NCBI GenBank assembly: GCA_945870115.1
Contig: CAMBRH010000214.1
Span: 1-6,319, forward strand
Length of the DNA stretch: 6,319 nt
Origin: Chitinophaga pinensis
GTDB taxonomy: Bacteria; Bacteroidota; Bacteroidia; Flavobacteriales_D; Crocinitomicaceae
Direction of reading: 5' to 3'
In this document: piece after piece, positions 1 to 6,319 of the stretch
How positions within the stretch are numbered: position 1 is the stretch's first letter
Layout: each line of letters begins with the position of its first letter
Position numbers and translations under genes: made by a program
The notes under the pieces: generated by a model
What the model saw: the letters and a program-made list of their open reading frames with translations, nothing else
Databases searched by the model: none
What the model was told of the DNA's origin: nothing

Positions 1-384
1 ACAACACAAAATTTTATTGACAATGTTGAAGGAAATATTACTGTTTCAGGAGGACCAATGGGTTCTCAAACTGTTTTTGGTTTGAAATCATTTGTAGCAA
101 ATAGATATGCTTATTTACAGACTGCGGTTTGCTCAAATTTGGGAATCGAAGAAGAAAGTACAACTGAAATTCAAATTTATCCAAATCCTTTTAATGAAAG
201 TTTTGTGATTAATTCAGATTTTATTTCTTTAGAATTAATTGATGCTACTGGAAGAAAAATTGATTTTTCAACAACAGCTAAAAATGGAAAAACGGAAATT
301 CTTGTGAATGCCAAAGCTGGAAATTACTTTTTAAATGTTGTAAAAAACCAAGGAAATTATAAAGTTACTTTAGTAAAAAATTAA
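1..384 (+). CDS. T9SS type A sorting domain protein, C-terminal fragment (5' end outside window)
   Basis: The frame is open from the first base and stops with TAA at 382-384, giving the last 127 residues of a larger protein. Residues 50-127 are a type A C-terminal sorting domain of the Bacteroidota type IX secretion system. It has the YPNPF motif at 60-64, a central LIDATGRKI beta-strand stretch at 79-87, GNYFLNV at 107-113 and the terminal YKVTLVKN. In this family the domain directs a Sec-exported protein across the outer membrane and is then normally removed as the cargo is released or attached to the surface. The preceding part, including GLKSFVANRYAYL at 27-39, is the tail of the cargo domain. 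Its LK-F---R--YL pattern resembles the end of CotH-like kinase domains, but that is only a suggestion. An ATG at 58 is internal and not the real start. The N-terminal signal peptide and catalytic region cannot be seen, so the activity is unknown. Confidence 0.88.
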   Translation, partial: TTQNFIDNVEGNITVSGGPMGSQTVFGLKSFVANRYAYLQTAVCSNLGIEEESTTEIQIYPNPFNESFVINSDFISLELIDATGRKIDFSTTAKNGKTEILVNAKAGNYFLNVVKNQGNYKVTLVKN

Positions 385-393
385 AAACATAAA

Positions 394-1260
394 TTAAGAA
401 GGAAAACAAATTAAATTGTCATGGTTTGGCAAATCGTTTTCCGTCTTAATTTCTATTAATTTAGATATTCGCTCTTTTGTTCCTGCCAATTTGAAAATTT
501 TATAATTACCTATTGAATTTATAAAATGATAAATTTCGCTAGGCGCTACACCAATTGTTTTTTCGCGATTTGAAGAAACTTCAATAATAAAAATTGGATG
601 ATTTTTTTTTAAAACGTTTATTCCTCCTTTTAGAACATTCAATTCAAAACCCTCGACATCAATTTTAACCATATCAATTTTTTGTTCGGAAAGTAAATTG
701 TCAATCGTGTCAATTTCCACTTCTGTTCCAATTTCATCGCTTTGTTTTAAGAAAGAAGCTCCTCCTCTATTAACATCCCAATTTTCGTAAAATAAGGCAC
801 TTGACTTTTTTTCACCTAAACCCAAAGTGAAAATTTCTACATTCTTGGAATTGTTTAAAACACAGTTTTTTTCTAGAATTTTGCTTGTTTTACTATTGGC
901 TTCAAAAGCTAATACTTTTCCATTTTCACCAACAATATTTGAAGCATAACAGGACATTAATCCTATGTTTGCACCTATGTCTACAAATATTTGCCCAGTT
1001 TTTAAATTCTTTTTTATAATATTAATTATTCCCTTTTCATAGCTTCCAAATTCATAGAGACATTTTTCAATTCCTTTGTCTTTTGAAGGGTCAATAATCA
1101 GTTTTATACCATGAATTGTTTCGAAAACAAATGCTTCACCTGGCGCTTTTGGAATTAGCAATTTGGATAGAAAAACTGCAAATCGATTTAATCCAGGTAA
1201 ATTCAAATCTACTAGTTTAGAAATGAATTTATGTCTTCTTAAATAAGATTTTTCAAGCAT
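394..1260 (-). CDS. FkbM family SAM-dependent methyltransferase
   Basis: A 288-residue class I methyltransferase of the FkbM type, whose members typically O-methylate sugars, polyketides or other small acceptors; the substrate here is unknown. SAM-binding motif I is VDIGANIG at residues 93-100, and the acidic end of strand beta-2 is AFEAN at 118-122. The FkbM hallmark KIDVEGFEL is at 199-207, followed by VLKGG at 209-213 and the strand PIFIIEVS at 222-229. The region before motif I, with CLYEFGSYEKG at 67-77, also fits the family. No signal peptide or membrane segment is evident, so it is probably cytoplasmic. I chose the ATG at 1258-1260 because it lies one base after the stop of the upstream ABC-F gene. 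An in-frame ATG at 1302 would add 14 residues inside that gene's end. The arrangement implies co-transcription and possible translational coupling. No glycosyltransferase or polysaccharide genes are nearby to indicate an acceptor. Confidence 0.9.
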   Translation of the reverse strand: MLEKSYLRRHKFISKLVDLNLPGLNRFAVFLSKLLIPKAPGEAFVFETIHGIKLIIDPSKDKGIEKCLYEFGSYEKGIINIIKKNLKTGQIFVDIGANIGLMSCYASNIVGENGKVLAFEANSKTSKILEKNCVLNNSKNVEIFTLGLGEKKSSALFYENWDVNRGGASFLKQSDEIGTEVEIDTIDNLLSEQKIDMVKIDVEGFELNVLKGGINVLKKNHPIFIIEVSSNREKTIGVAPSEIYHFINSIGNYKIFKLAGTKERISKLIEIKTENDLPNHDNLICFPS

Positions 1261-1261
1261 A

Positions 1262-2884
1262 TTAAGCGTACAATTCTTCCTGCAATTGCGCAATTTTTGC
1301 ATCAGCTAAATAATCATCGTAAGGCATCATTTTATCAATAAATCCTGTTGGAGTGATTTCGATAATTCTATTCGCAACTGTATTTACTAACTCATGATCA
1401 TGAGACGTGAAAATCAATGTTCCAGCGAAATCATTCATTCCATTATTTAAAGCGGTAATTGACTCCAAATCCAAGTGATTTGTTGGCTCATCCATCAAAA
1501 TTAAGTTTGCTTTTGCCAACATCACTTTTGAAAGCATACATCTAACTTTTTCTCCTCCAGAAAGTACTTTTGCACTTTTAAGAGCTTCTTCGCCAGAGAA
1601 TAACATTCTACCTAAAAATCCACGAACACTTACTTCTTCTCGTTCTTCGTCAGTTTGAGCATATTGTCTCAACCAATCGATTAAAGAAATATCATCAGAG
1701 AAAAATGAATGATTTTCATTCGGTAAATAGGCTGTTGTGATTGTTGTTCCATACAGAAAATCTCCTGTGTTAGGTTTAGCATTTCCTGCTAAAATTTCAA
1801 AAAATGCAGTCAAAGCAACAGAGTTTTTAGAAACCACAGCCACTTTATCACCTTTATTTAAGGTGAAATTCAAGTCTTTAAATAAATAATTTCCATCAAA
1901 TTTTTGACTTAAATTATTGACAGAAAGAATTTGATTTCCAGCATCTCTTTCGGACATGAAATTAATTCCAGGATAACGTCTTGAAGATGGTTGAATTTCA
2001 CTTAAATCTAATTTTTCAATCAACTTTCTTCTACTTGTTGCTTGTTTTGATTTTGAAGCATTTGCAGAAAAACGAGAAATGAAATCTTGCAATTCTTTCT
2101 TTTTCTCTTCAGCTTTTTTGTTTTTATCAGAACGTTGTCTTGAAGCTAATTGTGAAGATTGGTACCAGAAAGAGTAATTTCCGGTAAACAAATTGATTTT
2201 TGAATAATCGATGTCACAAATATGTGTACAAACGGTATCCAAAAAGTGTCTATCGTGAGAAACAACGATTACTGTATTTTTAAAATCCAACAGGAAATCC
2301 TCTAACCAAGAAACTGTTTTTAAATCCAAGTCATTTGTTGGTTCATCTAAAATCAATAAATCTGGATTACCGAATAAAGCTTGTGCAATCAATACACGCA
2401 CTTTGATGTCATTTGATAATTCAGACATCAATAAATAATGTTTTGATTCTTCGATTCCAAGGTTGCTCAACAAACTTGCAGCATCCGTTTCAGCATTCCA
2501 GCCTTCCATATCAGCAAATTCGCCTTCTAATTCAGATGCTTTCATTCCGTCTGCTTCAGAAAAATCTTCTTTCATGTAAAGAGCATCTTTCTCAACCATT
2601 ATTTCATACAGACGTTTGTGTCCCATCATAACGGTTTTCAAAACTTCCACATTGTCAAATGCAAAGTGATCTTGACTCAAAACAGCCATTCTTTTTCCAG
2701 GTTCAAGTTCAACTCTTCCTTTTGTTGGATCTTGTTCGCCAGTTAATATTTTCAAAAAAGTAGATTTTCCTGCACCATTCGCTCCAATTACACCGTAACA
2801 GTTACCGTCAGCGAATTTTAAATTCACGTCGTCAAAAAGGATTCTTTTACCGAATTGTAAAGAAAGATTGTTTACAGAAATCAT
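1262..2884 (-). CDS. ABC-F family ATPase, YbiT type (ribosome-associated), with degenerate second P-loop
   Basis: A 540-residue protein with two ABC ATPase domains and no membrane segments, as in ABC-F factors that act at the ribosomal tRNA exit (E) site. From memory it matches E. coli YbiT closely, including the IGANG-GKSTF P-loop, the VCTH region at 218-221 and the linker stretch FISRFSANASKSKQATSR at 268-285. Domain 1 has Walker A GANGAGKST (34-42), Walker B and catalytic Glu LLILDEPTND (176-185) and switch His210, but a poor signature LSNDIKVR (156-163). The charged linker spans about 240-310. Domain 2 has an intact signature LSGGEKVR (441-448), Walker B LILMDEPTNH (461-470) and His495. 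Its P-loop, however, reads VSKNSVALTA (351-360), without the glycines or the lysine. The frame is continuous there, so this is divergence and not a frameshift. It probably heads an operon with the methyltransferase, driven by the promoter at 2929-2936. Role in translation or antibiotic protection is inferred from family. Confidence 0.95.
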   Translation of the reverse strand: MISVNNLSLQFGKRILFDDVNLKFADGNCYGVIGANGAGKSTFLKILTGEQDPTKGRVELEPGKRMAVLSQDHFAFDNVEVLKTVMMGHKRLYEIMVEKDALYMKEDFSEADGMKASELEGEFADMEGWNAETDAASLLSNLGIEESKHYLLMSELSNDIKVRVLIAQALFGNPDLLILDEPTNDLDLKTVSWLEDFLLDFKNTVIVVSHDRHFLDTVCTHICDIDYSKINLFTGNYSFWYQSSQLASRQRSDKNKKAEEKKKELQDFISRFSANASKSKQATSRRKLIEKLDLSEIQPSSRRYPGINFMSERDAGNQILSVNNLSQKFDGNYLFKDLNFTLNKGDKVAVVSKNSVALTAFFEILAGNAKPNTGDFLYGTTITTAYLPNENHSFFSDDISLIDWLRQYAQTDEEREEVSVRGFLGRMLFSGEEALKSAKVLSGGEKVRCMLSKVMLAKANLILMDEPTNHLDLESITALNNGMNDFAGTLIFTSHDHELVNTVANRIIEITPTGFIDKMMPYDDYLADAKIAQLQEELYA

Positions 2885-2928
2885 ACTTATTTGTTATTTA
2901 TTGTGTTTGTTTAGAGGGAAATCGAGTG

Positions 2929-2936
2929 CAAAGGTA
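2929..2936 (-). promoter_or_regulatory. Bacteroidota-type -7 promoter element for the ABC-F gene
   Basis: On the minus strand this reads TACCTTTG followed by CA, a perfect match to the TAnnTTTG -7 consensus of Bacteroidota primary sigma factors. Transcription would start near 2922-2925, giving a leader of about 40 bases before the ATG at 2884. No clear TTG -33 element is visible about 19-21 bp further upstream. The spacer carries a run of eight A's. It should drive the ABC-F gene and, by read-through, the methyltransferase. Confidence 0.65.
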
Positions 2937-3037
2937 GTGATTTTTTTTGAAAAGGTGAAATTCTTGAAGGTCTAATAAATTCACTCTGGTGCTATCTTTA
3001 AAAAATAATTTCTGAAAATAAAGTAAATCTTAAAAAG

Positions 3038-3059
3038 GGCATTTTTTAGGCATTTTTAA
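3038..3059. repeat. 11-bp tandem direct repeat, two copies
   Basis: GGCATTTTTTA (3038-3048) is followed directly by GGCATTTTTAA (3049-3059), differing at one position. It lies in the thiL/ABC-F gap, over 100 bp upstream of the predicted ABC-F promoter. It may be a chance slippage product or part of a regulatory site; nothing else in the sequence supports a function. Confidence 0.45.
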
Positions 3060-3135
3060 AGTTTAAAATTTTGAGTTAGCTGTGGTTAATGACAAATTTT
3101 CAACTAAAAATAACGACGAAAAGGAACTTTTTAAA

Positions 3136-4170
3136 TCAATCAAAATGATTCCAACCCTGAGCCTGTAAAGGAGCAATAACTCCCTGTTTATCGATAAAAT
3201 TAATGCCGCTATTTTTGTCCGTAATATGACCAATAATGGATAAATTTGGGTTTCCAACAACTTTTTCGTAATCTGATTGAGAAATCGTAAACAACAATTC
3301 ATAATCTTCACCACCATTTAAAGCAGTTGTAATTGGATCGATGTTAAATTCAATTGCAGAAGATGCTGTTGCTCCGTCAATTGGAATTTTTTCATCGTAA
3401 ATCGTACAACCTAAGTTACTTGCTTTGCATAAATGAAAAATTTCAGAAGCCAATCCGTCAGAAATATCAATCATTGAGGTTGGTTTTACGTCCATTTGTT
3501 TCAATAATTTCACGACATCAATTCTTGCTTCTGGCTTTAATTGTCTTTCCAGCAAATAATCGTGACCATCTAAATCTGGCTGAATATTTGGATTTGCTTT
3601 GTAAACTTCTTTTTCTCTTTCCAATAATTGCAATCCCATATAAGCTCCGCCTAAATCTCCAGAAACAACCAATAAATCATTTTCTTTGGCTCCACTTCTG
3701 TAAACAACATCTGTTTTTTTAGCGCGACCTAAAGCAGTAATTGAAATCATTAATCCGGATAACGAAGATGTTGTGTCGCCACCAACCAAATCAACTTGAT
3801 AAGCATCGCACGCTTTTTTGATTCCAGCATATAATTCTTCCAAAGCTTCCAAAGGAAAACGATTTGAAACCGCCAATGAAACAGTAATTTGTTCCGCAAT
3901 TCCATTCATGGCATAAATGTCAGATAAATTTACCACAACTGCCTTATAACCAAGGTGCATCAACGGTGTGTACATCAAATTAAAGTGAATTCCTTCAATC
4001 AAACTATCCGTAGAAACTAGCATTACTTCCGAATCTGAAATTGAAATCACAGCAGCGTCATCTCCAACACCTTTTATTGTGCTTGAAACATGCGTTGTAA
4101 AGTTTGAAGTTAACTTTTCAATTAGACCAAATTCGCCTAATTCACTTAATTCTGTTCGTTTATCCGTCAT
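3136..4170 (-). CDS. thiL: Thiamine-monophosphate kinase ThiL
   Basis: A 344-residue cytoplasmic enzyme that phosphorylates thiamine monophosphate with ATP to thiamine diphosphate, the active cofactor. It is a little longer than the E. coli enzyme of about 325 residues. Family motifs appear in order: the nucleotide- and metal-binding loop VGDDAAVI (35-42), TDSLIEGIHF (54-63), GYKAVVVNLSDIYAMNG (74-90) covering the substrate and dimer region, VGGDTT (129-134), VSGDLGGA (169-176), MIDISDGLASE (233-243), NGGEDYELLFT (285-295) and the C-terminal GWNHF (339-343). This is a two-domain PurM/AIR-synthetase-type fold and every key acidic motif is present. The start ATG is at 4168-4170 and the stop is TGA. 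No other thiamine gene is in the window and no TPP riboswitch sequence is seen upstream. It is separated from the downstream ABC-F gene by 251 bp with its own promoter, so it is probably a single-gene unit, divergent from the DUF2339 gene. Confidence 0.96.
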   Translation of the reverse strand: MTDKRTELSELGEFGLIEKLTSNFTTHVSSTIKGVGDDAAVISISDSEVMLVSTDSLIEGIHFNLMYTPLMHLGYKAVVVNLSDIYAMNGIAEQITVSLAVSNRFPLEALEELYAGIKKACDAYQVDLVGGDTTSSLSGLMISITALGRAKKTDVVYRSGAKENDLLVVSGDLGGAYMGLQLLEREKEVYKANPNIQPDLDGHDYLLERQLKPEARIDVVKLLKQMDVKPTSMIDISDGLASEIFHLCKASNLGCTIYDEKIPIDGATASSAIEFNIDPITTALNGGEDYELLFTISQSDYEKVVGNPNLSIIGHITDKNSGINFIDKQGVIAPLQAQGWNHFD

Positions 4171-4174
4171 AGTA

Positions 4175-4182
4175 CAAAATTA
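4175..4182 (-). promoter_or_regulatory. Candidate -7 element immediately upstream of thiL
   Basis: The minus strand reads TAATTTTG, fitting TAnnTTTG. Its last base is only 4 bp from the thiL ATG, so if used, the transcript would begin at or next to the start codon and be leaderless or nearly so. No clear -33 TTG is found at normal spacing. The motif is AT-rich and could occur by chance. Confidence 0.35.
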
Positions 4183-4212
4183 GTAAAATTTAGTTGAAAA
4201 AAATTATAAAGT

Positions 4213-4220
4213 CAAAATTA
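4213..4220 (-). promoter_or_regulatory. Candidate -7 element for thiL with a normal leader
   Basis: A second minus-strand TAATTTTG, 38 bp upstream of the first. A start near 4209 would give a leader of about 39 bases before the thiL ATG, similar to that predicted for the ABC-F gene. A good -33 element is not visible. Of the two candidates this is the more ordinary arrangement. Confidence 0.4.
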
Positions 4221-4242
4221 GCAATCATCTCATAAATTATTC

Positions 4243-4250
4243 TATTTTTG
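4243..4250 (+). promoter_or_regulatory. Candidate -7 element for the DUF2339 gene
   Basis: The plus strand reads TATTTTTG, fitting TAnnTTTG, ending 15 bp before the ATG at 4266. This implies a very short leader of about 10-12 bases. No TTG -33 element is seen at the usual distance. It lies 22 bp from the upstream thiL element on the other strand, so the two promoters would sit back to back. Confidence 0.42.
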
Positions 4251-4265
4251 GGTAAGTTTTAGCGT

Positions 4266-6319
4266 ATGGAAAATTTTGATAAGGAAGAAATAGAAAAAAT
4301 GAGAAGCTTGTTGCTTGTTTTGGAACATGAAAATTCCAAGATGTATCATGAGCTGCGTGATTTCAAATTAAAATTGGATGATTTGCAGCAAAAAGTGAAT
4401 CTAAACAATATTCCAGCGGAAAAACCACTTTTAGCGGAAGAAAATACCGTCATTTCTGAAAAGCTTGTTGAAATTATTCCTGTTTCGCCGATTAAACCTG
4501 AAGAAAAAATTGTCGTTGTACAAAAAGTTGTTGCAGAAACGATTCAAAAACCGGTTCAAAAGACAATTCCTAAACAAAAATCAAAAAGCGATTGGGAACA
4601 ATTTATTGGTGAAAATTTAATCAATAAAATTGGAATTTTAATTACTGTAATTGGAGTTGCAATTGGCGCAAAATATGCAATTGACCATGAACTAATTAAC
4701 CCAAGTACGAGAATTACTCTAGCGTATTTAGTTGGAATTACCTTGATGCTTTTTGCAATAAAATTAAAACCAAAATATTTAGATTTTAGTGCTGTTTTAT
4801 TGAGCGGATCGATGGCAATTTTCTATTTTGTCACCTTTATTTCTTATAGTTTTTACCATTTTTTTAGTGTAGAAATGACTTTCGTCTTGATGTTTGTTTT
4901 TACGGGTTTTACTGTCTTTTCGGCCATCAAATACGACAGGCCAATCATAGCGCATTTGGGTTTAGTTGGAGCTTATGCAGTGCCGTTTTTATTGTCAGAC
5001 GGATCGGGAAGAATTGGTTTTTTCTTTTCCTATATTCTCCTCGTAAATGTCGGAATATTAATCATTTCCTTTCTCAGAAATTGGAAATCTTTGTATTTTG
5101 TTTCCTTTGGATTTACCTATTTAATTTATTTATTTTGGTACGCAATTTCATTCAAAAGTCACTTACATTTTGAATTTGCTTTTCTGTTTTTATGCTTGTT
5201 TTTCATTACTTTTTATGTAACAAGTTTGGCTTATAAAGTGCTCAAAAAAGAACAATTTGTCTTTGAAGACATACTTTTAATGCTGGGAAATAGTTTTCTG
5301 TTTTTTGGTTTAGGCTACAATTTAATTGCAAATTACGGTGATTATTCGATGATTGTACAAAATGGAAGAAACATCCTGTCAAAAGAAAATACTTTAGAAG
5401 ATTTCTTGGGACTTTTCTGCATTTTTAATGCCATTTTACATTTTATCGTCTCAATAATTTTATTTAAAAACAAATTAGTTGACAGAAAAGTATTTTTCTT
5501 GACAGCAGCTTTAGTTTTGTTTTTTATCACAATCACTATTCCAATTCAATTTGATGGAAATGTAGTTGTCATAACCTGGATTTTTGAAGCAACAATGTTA
5601 TTTTGTTTGGGAAGATTCAAAAAAATCGCTTTGTTTGAAACAATGTCTTATCCGATAATTGTACTATCATTTTTGAGCTTGATATATTTTTGGTATTTAA
5701 ATTATGTGACTCCTTCTTTCTACTTTCAAGAACCAATGGAAGTAACTGCATTCATTTTTAATTCTAAATTTTTGACTTCTTTTTGCTTTCTCATTTGTAT
5801 TTCCTTTGTATATTTTTTGAATACAAAAAAAGTACATTTAGAGAATTATATAATCAATTTAAATCTTTTAAATACGTTTAAAGTAATCATTTTTTTGATT
5901 TTTATCTTGTCAACATATTTAACTTTTTTCTTAGAAATAAATCTATTCTGGTACTTTGAAAAAATCGATATTTATTATATTCACAATAATCTTAGAAATG
6001 ACTTTGGCATTCTTAATTCACTTTCAATTATTTCAAAACTTGCCTATTCACTCGGATTTATTGGAATATTTTTATTCTTTAGAAAGAAAAAAGAAAATAT
6101 GGTTGAATTTACCATTTTTTCACTTTTAATTTCAAGCGGTTTAATTTTAGCTTTTTTATTAATTGGTTTATATCAATTAAATTTCTTGCAATTGAAGTAT
6201 TTATTTTCCGAAAAAGATGTTTTTTATATCGGTAAAGGTTTAGTTTTTATTCGTTTTGCAATGTATGTACTTTTTGGATGCTATTTATTTGTTTACACTA
6301 AATTTTGGAAAAACGCCTA
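4266..6319 (+). CDS. DUF2339 family polytopic membrane protein (3' end outside window)
   Basis: The frame is open from ATG at 4266 to the window edge, 684 codons without a stop; a TAG at 4260-4262 closes the frame just upstream, which supports this start. Residues 1-45 are charged and heptad-like, probably a coiled coil. Residues 46-108 form a linker rich in Lys, Glu, Pro, Val and Ile. From SDWEQFIGENLINKIG (108-123) onward the protein is almost all hydrophobic helices, at rough positions 121-138, 149-166, 174-197, 203-221, 226-243, 250-270 and 275-294, with many more after. The segment with LINKIGILITVIGVAIGAKY (118-137), the RPIIAHLGLVGAY-VPFLL stretch (225-243) and the later IPIQFDG---ITWIFEATMLFCLGR (425-450) are typical of DUF2339. 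The family is commonly 800-1000 residues, so perhaps 100 or more are missing. It should sit in the inner membrane with a cytoplasmic N-terminal coil. Its biochemical function is not established; T-rich codons reflect Phe/Leu/Ile content. Confidence 0.92.
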   Translation, partial: MENFDKEEIEKMRSLLLVLEHENSKMYHELRDFKLKLDDLQQKVNLNNIPAEKPLLAEENTVISEKLVEIIPVSPIKPEEKIVVVQKVVAETIQKPVQKTIPKQKSKSDWEQFIGENLINKIGILITVIGVAIGAKYAIDHELINPSTRITLAYLVGITLMLFAIKLKPKYLDFSAVLLSGSMAIFYFVTFISYSFYHFFSVEMTFVLMFVFTGFTVFSAIKYDRPIIAHLGLVGAYAVPFLLSDGSGRIGFFFSYILLVNVGILIISFLRNWKSLYFVSFGFTYLIYLFWYAISFKSHLHFEFAFLFLCLFFITFYVTSLAYKVLKKEQFVFEDILLMLGNSFLFFGLGYNLIANYGDYSMIVQNGRNILSKENTLEDFLGLFCIFNAILHFIVSIILFKNKLVDRKVFFLTAALVLFFITITIPIQFDGNVVVITWIFEATMLFCLGRFKKIALFETMSYPIIVLSFLSLIYFWYLNYVTPSFYFQEPMEVTAFIFNSKFLTSFCFLICISFVYFLNTKKVHLENYIINLNLLNTFKVIIFLIFILSTYLTFFLEINLFWYFEKIDIYYIHNNLRNDFGILNSLSIISKLAYSLGFIGIFLFFRKKKENMVEFTIFSLLISSGLILAFLLIGLYQLNFLQLKYLFSEKDVFYIGKGLVFIRFAMYVLFGCYLFVYTKFWKNA

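Larger units (their letters stand above)
2885..3135. other. Intergenic region between thiL and the ABC-F gene
   Basis: A 251-bp, very AT-rich gap between two minus-strand genes. It holds the ABC-F promoter near 2930, an A8/T8 tract at 2941-2948 just upstream of that promoter's -7 element, and an 11-bp tandem repeat at 3038-3059. Just after the thiL stop there is a weak AT-rich inverted repeat (AAAAG, 3-base loop, CTTTT, 3119-3131), too unstable to call a terminator. I see no convincing small coding sequence or structured RNA. Confidence 0.6.

Noticed and set aside
1261..1302. Upstream ATG at 1302 as the methyltransferase start
   Set aside because: It would put 14 residues inside the end of the ABC-F gene, while the ATG at 1260 sits one base after the ABC-F stop and leaves the methyltransferase domain complete.
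1795..1850. Frameshift in the ABC-F gene explaining the missing second P-loop
   Set aside because: The surrounding sequence on both sides stays in one frame with family-like residues (KGDKVAVV before, FFEILAGN after), so it is substitution and not a frameshift.
2413..2631. 72-codon plus-strand open frame
   Set aside because: It lies wholly antisense within the well-supported ABC-F gene and its product has no recognisable domain.
3069..3109. Terminator after thiL
   Set aside because: The best inverted repeat (TTTTGAGTT with AACTAAAA) needs a bulge and a 24-base loop, is almost all A/T and lacks a following U-run in the right place.
3063..3317. 84-codon minus-strand open frame overlapping the thiL 3' end
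   Set aside because: Most of it is another frame of thiL, which has clear motifs to its C-terminus; the remaining tail shows no coding signs.
3354..3722. 122-codon plus-strand open frame
   Set aside because: Entirely antisense to thiL; the protein is composition-driven (Leu/Phe/Gln rich) with no motif.
4171..4265. TPP riboswitch controlling thiL
   Set aside because: The 95-bp region has no CTGAGA-type core or paired GC-rich arms on either strand and is too AT-rich and short.
5342..5536. 64-codon minus-strand open frame
   Set aside because: Antisense to the DUF2339 gene; Lys-rich product typical of a shadow of T-rich membrane-protein DNA.

Overview
The window looks like part of a Bacteroidota chromosome, most likely Flavobacterium or a close relative in Flavobacteriaceae. 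Three things point there: strongly AT-rich DNA with A/T-ending codons, a type IX secretion (T9SS) C-terminal sorting domain at the left edge, and -7 promoter elements of the Bacteroidota form TAnnTTTG in place of the usual -10 box. The genus is an inference from style, not from a marker gene.

Layout, left to right. (1) Bases 1-384, plus strand: the last 127 codons of a secreted T9SS cargo protein whose main domain lies outside the window. (2) Bases 394-1260, minus strand: an FkbM-family SAM-dependent methyltransferase, ending 9 bp from the stop of the convergent T9SS gene. (3) Bases 1262-2884, minus strand: a YbiT-type ABC-F ATPase, a ribosome-associated factor and not a transporter. It is immediately upstream of the methyltransferase, with one base between stop and start, so the two are probably one transcript starting at a TACCTTTG promoter near 2930. 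(4) Bases 2885-3135: a non-coding gap with that promoter and a short tandem repeat. (5) Bases 3136-4170, minus strand: thiL, thiamine-monophosphate kinase, the last step of thiamine diphosphate synthesis. (6) Bases 4171-4265: a 95-bp divergent promoter region. (7) Bases 4266 to the right edge, plus strand: a large polytopic membrane protein of the DUF2339 family, open for 684 codons and cut off by the window end.

The genes are mostly housekeeping or generic (translation factor, cofactor synthesis, envelope protein, secreted protein, methyltransferase) and do not form an obvious pathway. No tRNA, rRNA, CRISPR array, insertion sequence or phage gene is visible. I do not see a new defence or mobile system. 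The most notable observation is in the ABC-F protein: the P-loop of its second ATPase domain has lost its key residues, and the signature motif of the first domain is also degenerate. Both losses fall in the same composite ATP site, which leaves one intact and one apparently dead site.
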